5,071 nucleotides of DNA, from the NCBI GenBank assembly GCA_020629355.1, contig JAHDDM010000117.1:1-5071 (forward strand), given 5' to 3'. Under the pieces are notes generated by a model that was not told where the DNA came from, made no database searches, and worked only from the letters and a program-made list of their open reading frames with translations. Within the stretch, counting starts at the first letter, position 1. The number at the start of each line of letters is the position of its first letter. Below, one piece after another: positions 1 to 5,071 of this stretch. This DNA is from Rhodospirillaceae bacterium (GTDB lineage Bacteria > Pseudomonadota > Alphaproteobacteria > JABSOH01). The position numbers were made by a program, and so were the translations under genes.

Positions 1-74
1 CTTACCCCAATAAATGTGCCGACAAGAACAGAAAAAACTATCGGAACAACAAAGCGGGAAAATTTCCGTGGCAT
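1..74 (-). CDS. N-terminus of an unidentified membrane-anchored or exported protein (partial)
   Basis: On the minus strand an ATG at 74-72 opens a frame that runs unbroken to the window edge. It gives 24 codons beginning MPRKFSRF and continuing into a hydrophobic stretch (VVPIVFSVLVGTFIGV, about residues 9-24). A short basic N-terminus followed by a hydrophobic helix is the pattern of a signal anchor or signal peptide, so the product probably sits in or crosses the inner membrane. The start lies 16 bases after the stop of the upstream Panacea-like gene on the same strand. A GGA about ten bases before the ATG could act as a weak ribosome binding site. This fits the fifth gene of the lgt operon. 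Too little is visible to name a family. The call rests on the open frame, the residue pattern and the context only, and a chance frame remains possible. Confidence 0.5.
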   Translation of the reverse strand, partial: MPRKFSRFVVPIVFSVLVGTFIGV

Positions 75-90
75 AATTAGGACATCCAGA

Positions 91-672
91 CTAACTACGC
101 TTTATTGTTTCGATAGTAAAAAGTCTCTTTCCCGAAATAGACCTTGGCGACCAAGCCTTAATCTCGCGCCCGTCAGACAGAATTTCTTTACTGATTTTAT
201 TCGGATCACGCTGTTCCATGACGCTCTCTACCGCCTGCGATTGATACTCCAATGCGGCTATTTCACGCATGTCATTGAACGTGATCTGGCTGCCTTCACC
301 CTGTTGCAAGATACGGCAATAGGCCGCGTTCTCGCGTAACGCTTCTTCGATACCGCGCATCGAGACAACAGCGCGTTGCTGCCATATCTCATCAAGGAAC
401 ATCTCGACATGCCCAGGGACTCGCGCCCGCCCAAGCAAAGGATGCGTACTTTCAAAAACCCGAAAGACATTGGCCTCGACAGGCATACCATTGCGGATTA
501 CAAAGTTTGCCGGCATCAACATCGCGCTTTGATGACGCTCAGCAAAGACCAGCTGCGCCAGAAACAGCAGTCTTTGCAGCCGCATCGGTTGCAGATGAAT
601 ACCTTCGCGAGTCGCCTGCTCCATAAACCAGAGCGCAACATCAACAGAAGAATCAGACAAGGGTTTCGGCAT
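91..672 (-). CDS. Panacea (DUF4065/SocA-like) domain protein, 193 aa
   Basis: This is a hypothetical protein whose N-terminal half resembles the Panacea domain (DUF4065, the family of Caulobacter SocA and phage GepA). Helix one (residues 10-24, VDVALWFMEQATREG) is followed by LQPMRLQRLLFLAQ (27-40), which matches the family pattern of a helix plus 'LT..KLQKLLYFAQ'. An NGMPVEANVFRVFES block (61-75) stands where the family has its 'GPV...vy..f' motif. The C-terminal third is charged and ends in a basic tail with WSPRSISGKR (174-183). Members of this family act as antitoxins or, for SocA, as a ClpXP adaptor for a toxin. No toxin gene is visible here: the gene directly abuts radC (TAAATG junction) in a housekeeping operon, so an antitoxin role is unsupported. 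The CDS is secure, the family assignment is from motif memory, and the cellular function is unknown. Confidence 0.85.
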   Translation of the reverse strand: MPKPLSDSSVDVALWFMEQATREGIHLQPMRLQRLLFLAQLVFAERHQSAMLMPANFVIRNGMPVEANVFRVFESTHPLLGRARVPGHVEMFLDEIWQQRAVVSMRGIEEALRENAAYCRILQQGEGSQITFNDMREIAALEYQSQAVESVMEQRDPNKISKEILSDGREIKAWSPRSISGKRLFTIETIKRS

Positions 673-1359
673 TTACAAAATTCCCTTCTCCTTAAAGCTC
701 GTAATTTCACCGCCTCTGGCAACAATCAAGTGATCAAACAACACTATATCTACCGCCTTCAGCGTAGCCTTCAAGCGCGAAGTGGTCTGAATATCCGCCC
801 TTGAAGGTTTCGCACTGCCGCCAGGATGATTATGCACCAATACTAACGATTGTGCGTGAAAATCCAAGGCCTGTTTGACAACTTCACGCGGATAAATCAC
901 TATATCAGACACAGAACCATGTCCCAATATCAAGTCTTCGATCAAATGATTCTGTTGATCAAGCAGTAAAGCATGGAATTGCTCGGTGCGTAATTCGCTA
1001 TAACTCACACGACAATAGTCGAACAGAGCCTGCCAATTACTGATGACATGGCGATCAAGAATTTGCTGCTTTGCCGCCCGCTGCTGAGAAACCGCGATAA
1101 GATGCAACAAAATAATACTGCTTGTCCCAAGACCCTTGATGCTCTCAAGTTCTGTTGTGGTTGCGCCCAACACCCCCGAATAAGAACCAAAACGCCGCAA
1201 CAGGTCTTTGGCAATGGGTTTGACATCCTGTCTGGGAACAGCATACATCAAGGCCAGTTCCAACAGTTCGTAATCTGGCATAGTTGCACCTTGATCCAGC
1301 CGAAACCGTTCGCGGAGTCTTTGTCGATGGCCCTGTTGATCGTTTTTTGTCTGCACCAT
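673..1359 (-). CDS. radC: RadC family JAB/JAMM domain protein
   Basis: RadC-family (UPF0758) protein with an N-terminal helix-hairpin-helix-like part and a C-terminal JAB/MPN+ domain. Counting from the ATG at 1359 (228 aa), the MPDYELLELALMYAVPRQDVKP block is at 27-48 and the hairpin ELESIKGLGTS is at 70-80. The zinc-binding JAMM signature is complete: Glu126 (RTEQF), then H176-N-H178, seven residues, Ser186 and Asp189. That is the arrangement of active JAMM metalloproteases, although a biochemical role for RadC proteins is not settled; the old DNA-repair assignment from E. coli radC102 was traced to recG. Length is typical. The start is ambiguous: a TTG at 1365 overlaps the pgeF stop (TTGA), while the ATG at 1359 follows that stop by two bases and has a GGA seven bases upstream, so I prefer ATG. 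The stop abuts the next gene. Confidence 0.95.
   Translation of the reverse strand: MVQTKNDQQGHRQRLRERFRLDQGATMPDYELLELALMYAVPRQDVKPIAKDLLRRFGSYSGVLGATTTELESIKGLGTSSIILLHLIAVSQQRAAKQQILDRHVISNWQALFDYCRVSYSELRTEQFHALLLDQQNHLIEDLILGHGSVSDIVIYPREVVKQALDFHAQSLVLVHNHPGGSAKPSRADIQTTSRLKATLKAVDIVLFDHLIVARGGEITSFKEKGIL
683..693 (-). promoter_or_regulatory. Purine-rich Shine-Dalgarno region for the Panacea-like gene
   Basis: The minus strand reads AAGGAGAAGGG here, inside the last codons of radC. The AAGGG part ends 10 bases before the ATG at 672. The stronger AAGGAG core lies 15 bases away, which is longer than optimal. It supports the ATG at 672 as the real start and suggests that ribosomes finishing radC re-initiate at the abutting start codon. 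Confidence 0.55.
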
Positions 1360-1361
1360 GG

Positions 1362-2120
1362 TCAATCCAACATAATCGCCGAAACTTGCCGGCCATAATC
1401 GGCCTCACAGCGGTGGGTACACCGTCTAAAACTGAAATATCCGTTCTCCTCAGGGTAGGTATCGACTCCAAGGCTCGATACCGCGCCTAAGGACATTTCC
1501 TGCAATCGTACAAGCAGAAAGCCCTCGAGGTCAAATTGGTAATGATGCTCACGAACCCCTTGGTGAAAAAAGACCGCAAAAGCCGAATTTTTCTGCATAA
1601 AGACTGTACGAAAATCCGCGTCAACCTCGTAGCTTGCTTGGGCAATAGATGGGCCAATGACTGCCGAAATACGATGACACTCTGCACCCAAAGCACACAT
1701 GGCCGTAACCGTAGCTTCGGCAATGCCAGACAATGCACCTTTCCACCCCGCATGGGCTGCGGCAACAATACCCGCAACTGGATCAGAAAATAATATCGGC
1801 GCACAATCGGCACTCAACACCCCAAGAGCAATACCCGATTGTTGTGTCACCAGAGCATCCGCCTCAAGGCGGGTACTGAAATCATCATCTTCCGTGACGG
1901 TAACGACTCGGGTGCTGTGTATCTGGCGCAAAGTCATCAGGGATTCTGCGCCCAAATATTGCTGAACCCTGTGGAGGTTCTTATGCACTGTATCAAGAGT
2001 ATCTTCGCTGCCCAAACCGCAATTCAGGCTCTGATACAGACCCGTACTCAGGCCACCACGACGGCTAAAAAAACCATGCCTTGCGCCGCCTAAGCTGTCG
2101 TGCTGCAATGGATTAAGCAT
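1362..2120 (-). CDS. pgeF: Peptidoglycan editing factor PgeF (laccase-domain, YfiH/YlmD family)
   Basis: A 252-aa member of the multicopper-polyphenol-oxidase-like (DUF152) family, which includes E. coli YfiH/PgeF and human LACC1. In E. coli PgeF hydrolyses mis-made UDP-MurNAc-L-Ser and so keeps L-Ala at position one of the peptidoglycan stem; relatives have purine nucleoside phosphorylase or adenosine deaminase activity. Family marks are all present: GFFSRRGGLSTGLYQSLN (16-33), TLRQIHS with His68, SADCAPIL with Cys106, AHAGWKG with His123, IGPSI (155-159) and FSFRRCTHR near the C-terminus. His68, Cys106 and His123 match the conserved metal-site His-Cys-His. Length is normal and no signal peptide is seen, in line with a cytoplasmic enzyme. 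The start ATG (2120-2118) overlaps the end of lgt by 8 bases, which points to translational coupling. The exact substrate in this organism is inferred from the family. Confidence 0.95.
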   Translation of the reverse strand: MLNPLQHDSLGGARHGFFSRRGGLSTGLYQSLNCGLGSEDTLDTVHKNLHRVQQYLGAESLMTLRQIHSTRVVTVTEDDDFSTRLEADALVTQQSGIALGVLSADCAPILFSDPVAGIVAAAHAGWKGALSGIAEATVTAMCALGAECHRISAVIGPSIAQASYEVDADFRTVFMQKNSAFAVFFHQGVREHHYQFDLEGFLLVRLQEMSLGAVSSLGVDTYPEENGYFSFRRCTHRCEADYGRQVSAIMLD

Positions 2121-2916
2121 CGATTTTTTTTGCTCTGGAAGTAACGACTAACCAGACCCCGATCAACACCATGGGCAACGAAAGCCATTGCCCCCAGGAT
2201 GTTCCGAAAAAGAACAGGCCAATATGCGCATCTGGCTCGCGGAACAGCTCGGCGATACTCCGAAAAACACCATAGCCCAACAAAAACACGCCGCTAATCA
2301 TACCCGAATAATGCAAAGCGCGCGCACGATAAATCAGTGCGCATAATATTGCGAAAAGTACTGCGCCCTCCAGAGCAGCCTCGTACAGAGACGAAGGATG
2401 CCGCAAGTCCTGCGTACCAGAGTGCGGGAAGATCACCCCCCAGGCAACATCGGTACTCCGTCCCCAAAGCTCACCATTGATGAAATTGGCAATACGGCCA
2501 AAAAACAACCCAATCGGCACACCCGCACACATCACATCGCCAAAAGCCCGAAAGGGTATTTTATGGCGGCGCGTAAACAGAACCATCGCCAGCACCACTC
2601 CAATCACACCACCATGAAAAGCCATGCCGCCTTGCCAGACCATAAAAATCTCTAGGGGGTTTTGAAGGTAATACACTGGATGGTAAAAGACTACCTGCCC
2701 TAGCCGCCCACCAATAATGACTCCAAGAATGGCATAGGTCATAAAATCATCGATCATCTCAGGGCTAATCCCCTGATGCAGGCCGCCAGAAAAACGCCGG
2801 ATAAGGTACTTTGCCCACCACCATGCGCCTAAAAAACCCGCAAGATAGGCCAATCCGTACCAACGTACAGCAATCGGCCCCAAAGATAAGGCAACAGGAT
2901 CAAAATCAGCAATCAT
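2113..2916 (-). CDS. lgt: Prolipoprotein diacylglyceryl transferase Lgt
   Basis: Inner-membrane enzyme that moves the diacylglyceryl group of phosphatidylglycerol to the lipobox cysteine of prolipoproteins, the first step of lipoprotein maturation. The 267-aa product has about seven hydrophobic segments. It carries the key Lgt blocks: AFHGGVIGV with His101 (E. coli His103), the Lgt signature GRIANFINGELWGR at 140-153 with Arg141, Asn144, Glu149 and Gly152 (E. coli R143, N146, E151, G154), and GYGVFRSIAELFREPD at 214-229 with Tyr215, Arg219 and Glu223 (E. coli Y235, R239, E243). Length is within the usual range, though shorter than the E. coli protein. The ATG at 2916 has a GAAAGG seven bases upstream. 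It is the first gene of the minus-strand operon and overlaps pgeF by 8 bases. An alphaproteobacterial arrangement I recall has midA between lgt and pgeF; here it is absent. Confidence 0.98.
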   Translation of the reverse strand: MIADFDPVALSLGPIAVRWYGLAYLAGFLGAWWWAKYLIRRFSGGLHQGISPEMIDDFMTYAILGVIIGGRLGQVVFYHPVYYLQNPLEIFMVWQGGMAFHGGVIGVVLAMVLFTRRHKIPFRAFGDVMCAGVPIGLFFGRIANFINGELWGRSTDVAWGVIFPHSGTQDLRHPSSLYEAALEGAVLFAILCALIYRARALHYSGMISGVFLLGYGVFRSIAELFREPDAHIGLFFFGTSWGQWLSLPMVLIGVWLVVTSRAKKIDA

Positions 2917-2923
2917 ATGGATA

Positions 2924-2929
2924 CCTTTC
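2924..2929 (-). promoter_or_regulatory. Ribosome binding site of lgt
   Basis: GAAAGG on the minus strand, seven bases before the lgt ATG at 2916-2914. It is the clearest Shine-Dalgarno-like site near the divergent region and fixes the lgt start. Confidence 0.6.
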
Positions 2930-2942
2930 AGGAAACCCCTCT

Positions 2943-2987
2943 ATATCGTCTATTCTGTCTACATTGATTGCACAGAATAGGCCATAT
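2943..2987. repeat. Inverted repeat upstream of lgt (candidate operator or 5'UTR hairpin)
   Basis: CTATTCTGT (2950-2958) is repeated as a perfect inverse, ACAGAATAG (2972-2980), around a 13-base centre. The symmetry continues outward with mismatches at two of the next three positions and then four further matching pairs (ATAT at 2943-2946 with ATAT at 2984-2987), giving 14 pairs out of 16. The structure lies 27-71 bases before the lgt start. No T-run follows on either strand, so a terminator is unlikely. It may be a binding site for a dimeric regulator, or a stem-loop in the lgt leader if transcription starts further right. I do not recognise the motif as a known operator; it is not the direct-repeat GTTC/GAAC box of alphaproteobacterial LexA. 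Confidence 0.6.
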
Positions 2988-3010
2988 CTCATTGTTTGCA
3001 CTCAATTCAT

Positions 3011-3041
3011 ATCCCCAAAAATGTGCTGGTTTTATGGGGAT
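3011..3041. repeat. Inverted repeat upstream of ubiK (candidate operator)
   Basis: ATCCCCA (3011-3017) is mirrored by TGGGGAT (3035-3041). After one mismatch, AAA (3019-3021) pairs with TTT (3031-3033), so 10 of 11 positions pair around a 9-base loop. It lies 75-105 bases before the ubiK start and ends just upstream of a TATAAC hexamer (3047-3052), so it would cover the -35 region of a promoter using that hexamer. No T-run follows on the plus strand. It is unlike the other inverted repeat in sequence, so two different factors or two unrelated hairpins may be involved. Function is inferred from position only. Confidence 0.5.
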
Positions 3042-3070
3042 TGCGCTATAACTTGAGCAGTTTTCATGAT
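3041..3070 (+). promoter_or_regulatory. Possible promoter of the ubiK-lptB-rpoN operon
   Basis: Two weak readings compete. TATAAC at 3047-3052 matches five of six bases of a sigma-70 -10 box but has no convincing -35 hexamer 16-18 bases upstream. Alternatively TTGCGC (3041-3046) and CATGAT (3065-3070) are spaced by 18 bases, each matching four of six consensus bases. Some promoter must lie in the 199-bp divergent gap because lgt faces the other way. Which reading is right cannot be decided from sequence. No clear promoter for lgt could be picked out on the minus strand. Confidence 0.25.
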
Positions 3071-3115
3071 AAAATACCTGAAACAGCACGACAAACAAGA
3101 ACAGAGTACAAAATC

Positions 3116-3337
3116 ATGCGCACTCCGCAAAATATTCTCGAAGGTTTAGGATTTGCCGCAAATTCGGCTCTTGGACTTGGTCGCGGCCTGAAAGCCGAAA
3201 TTCAAACCTGCATTGCCGAAAAGGTTGAACAGAAGTTCAAACAGATGAACTTTGTTCGCCGTGAAGAATACGAAGAACTCCGTTTAATGGTCGAGAAATT
3301 ACGCCAAGACCAAGAAAACAATAAGACTGAGCAATAA
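3116..3337 (+). CDS. ubiK: UbiK/BMFP family accessory protein (ubiquinone biosynthesis)
   Basis: A 73-aa protein of the membrane fusogenic/BMFP family (YqiC), whose E. coli member UbiK supports aerobic ubiquinone synthesis as a partner of UbiJ in the soluble Ubi complex. The family layout is visible: an N-terminal amphipathic segment (MRTPQNILEGLGFAANSALG), then LGRGLKAEIQTCIAEKVEQ, then the conserved junction MNFVRREEYEELR (42-54), and a C-terminal coiled coil with hydrophobic spacing (VEKLRQDQENN). It is somewhat shorter than E. coli UbiK because the C-terminal coil is short. The ATG at 3116 is chosen because the family N-terminus begins here; an in-frame TTG at 2996 would add 40 residues unlike the family and run through the upstream inverted repeat. 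It lies divergent from lgt and 6 bases before lptB. The quinone role is inferred from the family. Confidence 0.88.
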   Translation: MRTPQNILEGLGFAANSALGLGRGLKAEIQTCIAEKVEQKFKQMNFVRREEYEELRLMVEKLRQDQENNKTEQ

Positions 3338-3343
3338 GTCCCC

Positions 3344-4132
3344 ATGAATCTTTCTCCAGACATTGCGCCCTCTGCCTCACAAGACTCCCCTATGCCTAAG
3401 GTCGTGGTGGATAATCAGCTTGAGGCCTTTGGCTTGCGTAAAAGCTATCATAACAAAGCCGCCGTAAACGGCATTCAAATGGCGATTAAACGCGGCGAGG
3501 CCGTGGGTTTGCTTGGACCGAATGGTGCGGGCAAGACCTCGACTTTCTATCTTCTGGCAGGTTTGCTTAAAGCCGATTCTGGCCGTATTGTTCTGGATGG
3601 TGTCGATATTACCCATTTGCCCACCTATATGCGCGCCAGGCATGGTCTGGCCTATCTGCCGCAGGAAATGTCGATTTTTCGCGGCCTGACCGTTTCAGAA
3701 AATATCTTGGCGGTGCTTGAGGTCTTTGAACCCAAACCAGACAAACGCCAAGCCCGCCTCAATGCGCTTCTGGAACAATTCCGTCTTGGGCATCTGTTTG
3801 ACACGCCTGCCTTATCGCTATCAGGGGGCGAGCGGCGCAAGCTGGAAATTGCACGTCTTATGGCGGGCAGGCCGCGCTATGTCTTGATGGACGAGCCTCT
3901 GGCAGGCATTGACCCACTGGCGATTGGCGAAATTAGACGCCGCATCAGCAGCCTTTGCGCCGAGGGTATTGGCGTCTGTATCACCGATCACAATGTCCGT
4001 GATACCTTAACCATGGTGCAACGCGCCTACATTGTCCATGACGGCAACATTTTGCGCGAAGGCACACCAGAAGAGATTGCCGAAGACGAAGATGTCCGCC
4101 GTGTCTATCTTGGTGATCAGTTTACTCTGTAG
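3344..4132 (+). CDS. lptB: LPS export ABC transporter ATP-binding protein LptB
   Basis: Cytoplasmic ATPase of the LptB2FGC complex that extracts lipopolysaccharide from the inner membrane and drives it along the Lpt bridge to the outer membrane. All ABC motifs are intact: Walker A GPNGAGKT (58-65), Q-loop with LptB-typical YLPQEMSIFRGLTV (104-117, Gln107), signature LSGGERRK (159-166), Walker B YVLMDEP with Asp183 and catalytic Glu184, and the switch His216 in ITDHNVRDTL. The latter and the Q-loop context separate it from LivF/LivG-type ATPases. At 262 aa it is about 20 residues longer than E. coli LptB, owing to an N-terminal extension rich in Ser, Pro and Ala; an in-frame ATG at 3392 would remove 16 of these residues. 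Neither start has a strong ribosome binding site. rpoN follows after 18 bases. lptC and lptA, often directly upstream, are absent here. Confidence 0.97.
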   Translation: MNLSPDIAPSASQDSPMPKVVVDNQLEAFGLRKSYHNKAAVNGIQMAIKRGEAVGLLGPNGAGKTSTFYLLAGLLKADSGRIVLDGVDITHLPTYMRARHGLAYLPQEMSIFRGLTVSENILAVLEVFEPKPDKRQARLNALLEQFRLGHLFDTPALSLSGGERRKLEIARLMAGRPRYVLMDEPLAGIDPLAIGEIRRRISSLCAEGIGVCITDHNVRDTLTMVQRAYIVHDGNILREGTPEEIAEDEDVRRVYLGDQFTL

Positions 4133-4150
4133 CAGCAATGCCTACTTCTC

Positions 4151-5071
4151 ATGGCGATAAAACAGCAACTTAACCTCTCAACCAGCCAAAATCTGGTGAT
4201 GACCCCTGCCATGCAGCAGGCGATTAAAGTTCTCGAGTTAAGCAGCCTTGAAATTCAGGACTATATCGAAGAACAGCTATTAGAAAACCCGCTTTTAAGC
4301 GCGACACAAGGCGAGCAAGACGATGTTGCTGGTGCGCCAGACGCAACGGGACTACTGCAAGACTATAGCGAGGACTCTGAAGGCGACAGTCCGCCCAATA
4401 TCGAAGACTATACCGAAGCCGCTGAGGCCGTGGACAGCAATTTCGAGAATGACTTTGACATTGGCTATGGTGATCGCTTGATCAATGCCCGCCCTGACGG
4501 CGCGTATGACGAGGATCAAACCCCGTGGCAGGAACGCACCGCGCGCGAAACCAGTTTGCAAGAGAAGCTTGCGCGTCAAATTGACATTGCCTTCCACAGC
4601 CCAAGCGAGCGCCTATTGGCCGCAAAACTTTCCGAACATCTCGATGCAAGCGGTTGGTTCACGGGCGATACCGAACAGCTTGCCGAAGAAGTCGGCGTCA
4701 CAGAAGAAGCAATGATCCGCGTGCTGAAGACCATGCAAGGCTTTGAACCTTCGGGTCTTTTCGCGCGTAATCTGGCGGAATGCCTTGAGATTCAACTCCG
4801 TAGCGACGGCAGGCTTGACCCGAAAATGCAGATTCTGGTGCAAAATCTGCCTCTGCTCGCTGATGGTAAAATCAAAAAGCTGATGAAATTATGCCAATGT
4901 GACGAGGAACTCTTACGCGAGATGGTGCAGGATATCCGCCGCCTTGATCCCAAACCTGCCTCTGGCTATGATCTGGCGGTCAATGCCCATATCGTGCCTG
5001 ATGTGTTTGTCCATCCCGATGGCGATGGTGGCTGGATTGTCGAATTGAATCAAGACAATATCCCGTCTCTG
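4151..5071 (+). CDS. rpoN: RNA polymerase sigma-54 factor RpoN (3' end cut by window)
   Basis: The first 307 codons of sigma-54, which directs RNA polymerase to -24/-12 promoters and needs AAA+ activators for open-complex formation. Region I is classic: KQQLNLSTSQNLVMTPAMQQ with an amphipathic Leu/Gln-rich run ending EEQLLENPLL (4-49). Region II is an acidic, Asp/Glu-rich linker (about 54-125). The core-binding domain begins at ETSLQEKLARQID (133-145) and includes GFEPSGLFARNLAECLEIQL (197-216) and IRRLDPKPASGYD (262-274). It runs to the VELNQDNIPSL block at the edge. The C-terminal HTH and the RpoN box lie beyond the window, so about 60% of a usual near-500-aa protein is visible. The ATG at 4151 is the only usable start after an in-frame stop at 4130. 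Location after lptB matches many proteobacteria, where hpf and ptsN usually follow. Confidence 0.98.
   Translation, partial: MAIKQQLNLSTSQNLVMTPAMQQAIKVLELSSLEIQDYIEEQLLENPLLSATQGEQDDVAGAPDATGLLQDYSEDSEGDSPPNIEDYTEAAEAVDSNFENDFDIGYGDRLINARPDGAYDEDQTPWQERTARETSLQEKLARQIDIAFHSPSERLLAAKLSEHLDASGWFTGDTEQLAEEVGVTEEAMIRVLKTMQGFEPSGLFARNLAECLEIQLRSDGRLDPKMQILVQNLPLLADGKIKKLMKLCQCDEELLREMVQDIRRLDPKPASGYDLAVNAHIVPDVFVHPDGDGGWIVELNQDNIPSL

Noticed and set aside
58..72. GGGAAAATTTCC-like symmetry as a terminator
   Set aside because: The stem is short with a bulge, lacks a T-run, and lies inside the apparent coding start of the next gene.
16..339. Plus-strand open frame of 107 codons at the left edge
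   Set aside because: It lies largely antisense to the Panacea-like gene, has no recognisable motif, and the minus-strand gene has a better start, ribosome binding site and operon context.
91..672. Complete toxin-antitoxin or defence system around the Panacea-like gene
   Set aside because: No toxin-like small ORF or effector is visible next to it; both flanks look like parts of a coupled housekeeping operon.
3028..3044. Sigma-54 (-24/-12) promoter upstream of ubiK, for rpoN autoregulation
   Set aside because: GG at 3028-3029 and TTGC at 3041-3044 look suggestive, but the GG-N10-GC spacing is not met.
2996..3115. Longer UbiK reading from a TTG at 2996
   Set aside because: It adds 40 residues without family similarity and runs through the intergenic inverted repeat; the family N-terminus begins at the ATG at 3116.
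4138..4173. Eleven-codon open frame starting at ATG 4138 between lptB and rpoN
   Set aside because: It overlaps the rpoN start out of frame, has no ribosome binding site, and its peptide has no feature; probably chance.
4352..4843. Minus-strand open frames inside rpoN
   Set aside because: They are antisense shadows of a well-supported sigma-54 gene with no motif of their own.

Overview
The window reads as ordinary chromosomal DNA of a Gram-negative proteobacterium, most likely an alphaproteobacterium of intermediate GC content. This placement is an inference. It rests on an lptB-rpoN pair and on a ubiK-like gene divergent from an lgt/pgeF cluster, an association I recall from alphaproteobacterial genomes. 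Protein sequence alone does not settle the order or family. Coding density is very high, and no RNA gene, transposon, CRISPR array or phage gene was seen.

Left part (1-2916), all on the minus strand and read right to left: lgt (prolipoprotein diacylglyceryl transferase), pgeF (laccase-domain peptidoglycan editing factor), radC (JAMM-domain protein), a 193-aa protein resembling the Panacea/DUF4065 (SocA-like) family, and the first 24 codons of a further protein with an N-terminal membrane segment, cut by the window edge. Neighbouring reading frames overlap, abut or sit within 16 bases of each other, so this looks like one translationally coupled operon.

Middle (2917-3115): a 199-bp divergent intergenic region, the only sizeable noncoding stretch. 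It carries two separate inverted repeats, one on the lgt side and one on the ubiK side, and must hold the promoters for both directions.

Right part (3116-5071), plus strand: a small UbiK/BMFP-family coiled-coil protein (ubiquinone biosynthesis accessory factor), lptB (ATPase of the LPS transporter) and the first 307 codons of rpoN (sigma-54), cut by the right edge. The spacers are 6 and 18 bases, so this is probably a second operon.

Functionally the two operons mix envelope biogenesis (lipoprotein maturation, peptidoglycan precursor quality control, LPS export), quinone synthesis and transcription. I see no clear new defence or mobile system. The best leads are the Panacea-like gene locked into a housekeeping operon with no visible toxin, the paired inverted repeats in the divergent promoter region, and an lptB-rpoN unit without lptC/lptA directly upstream.
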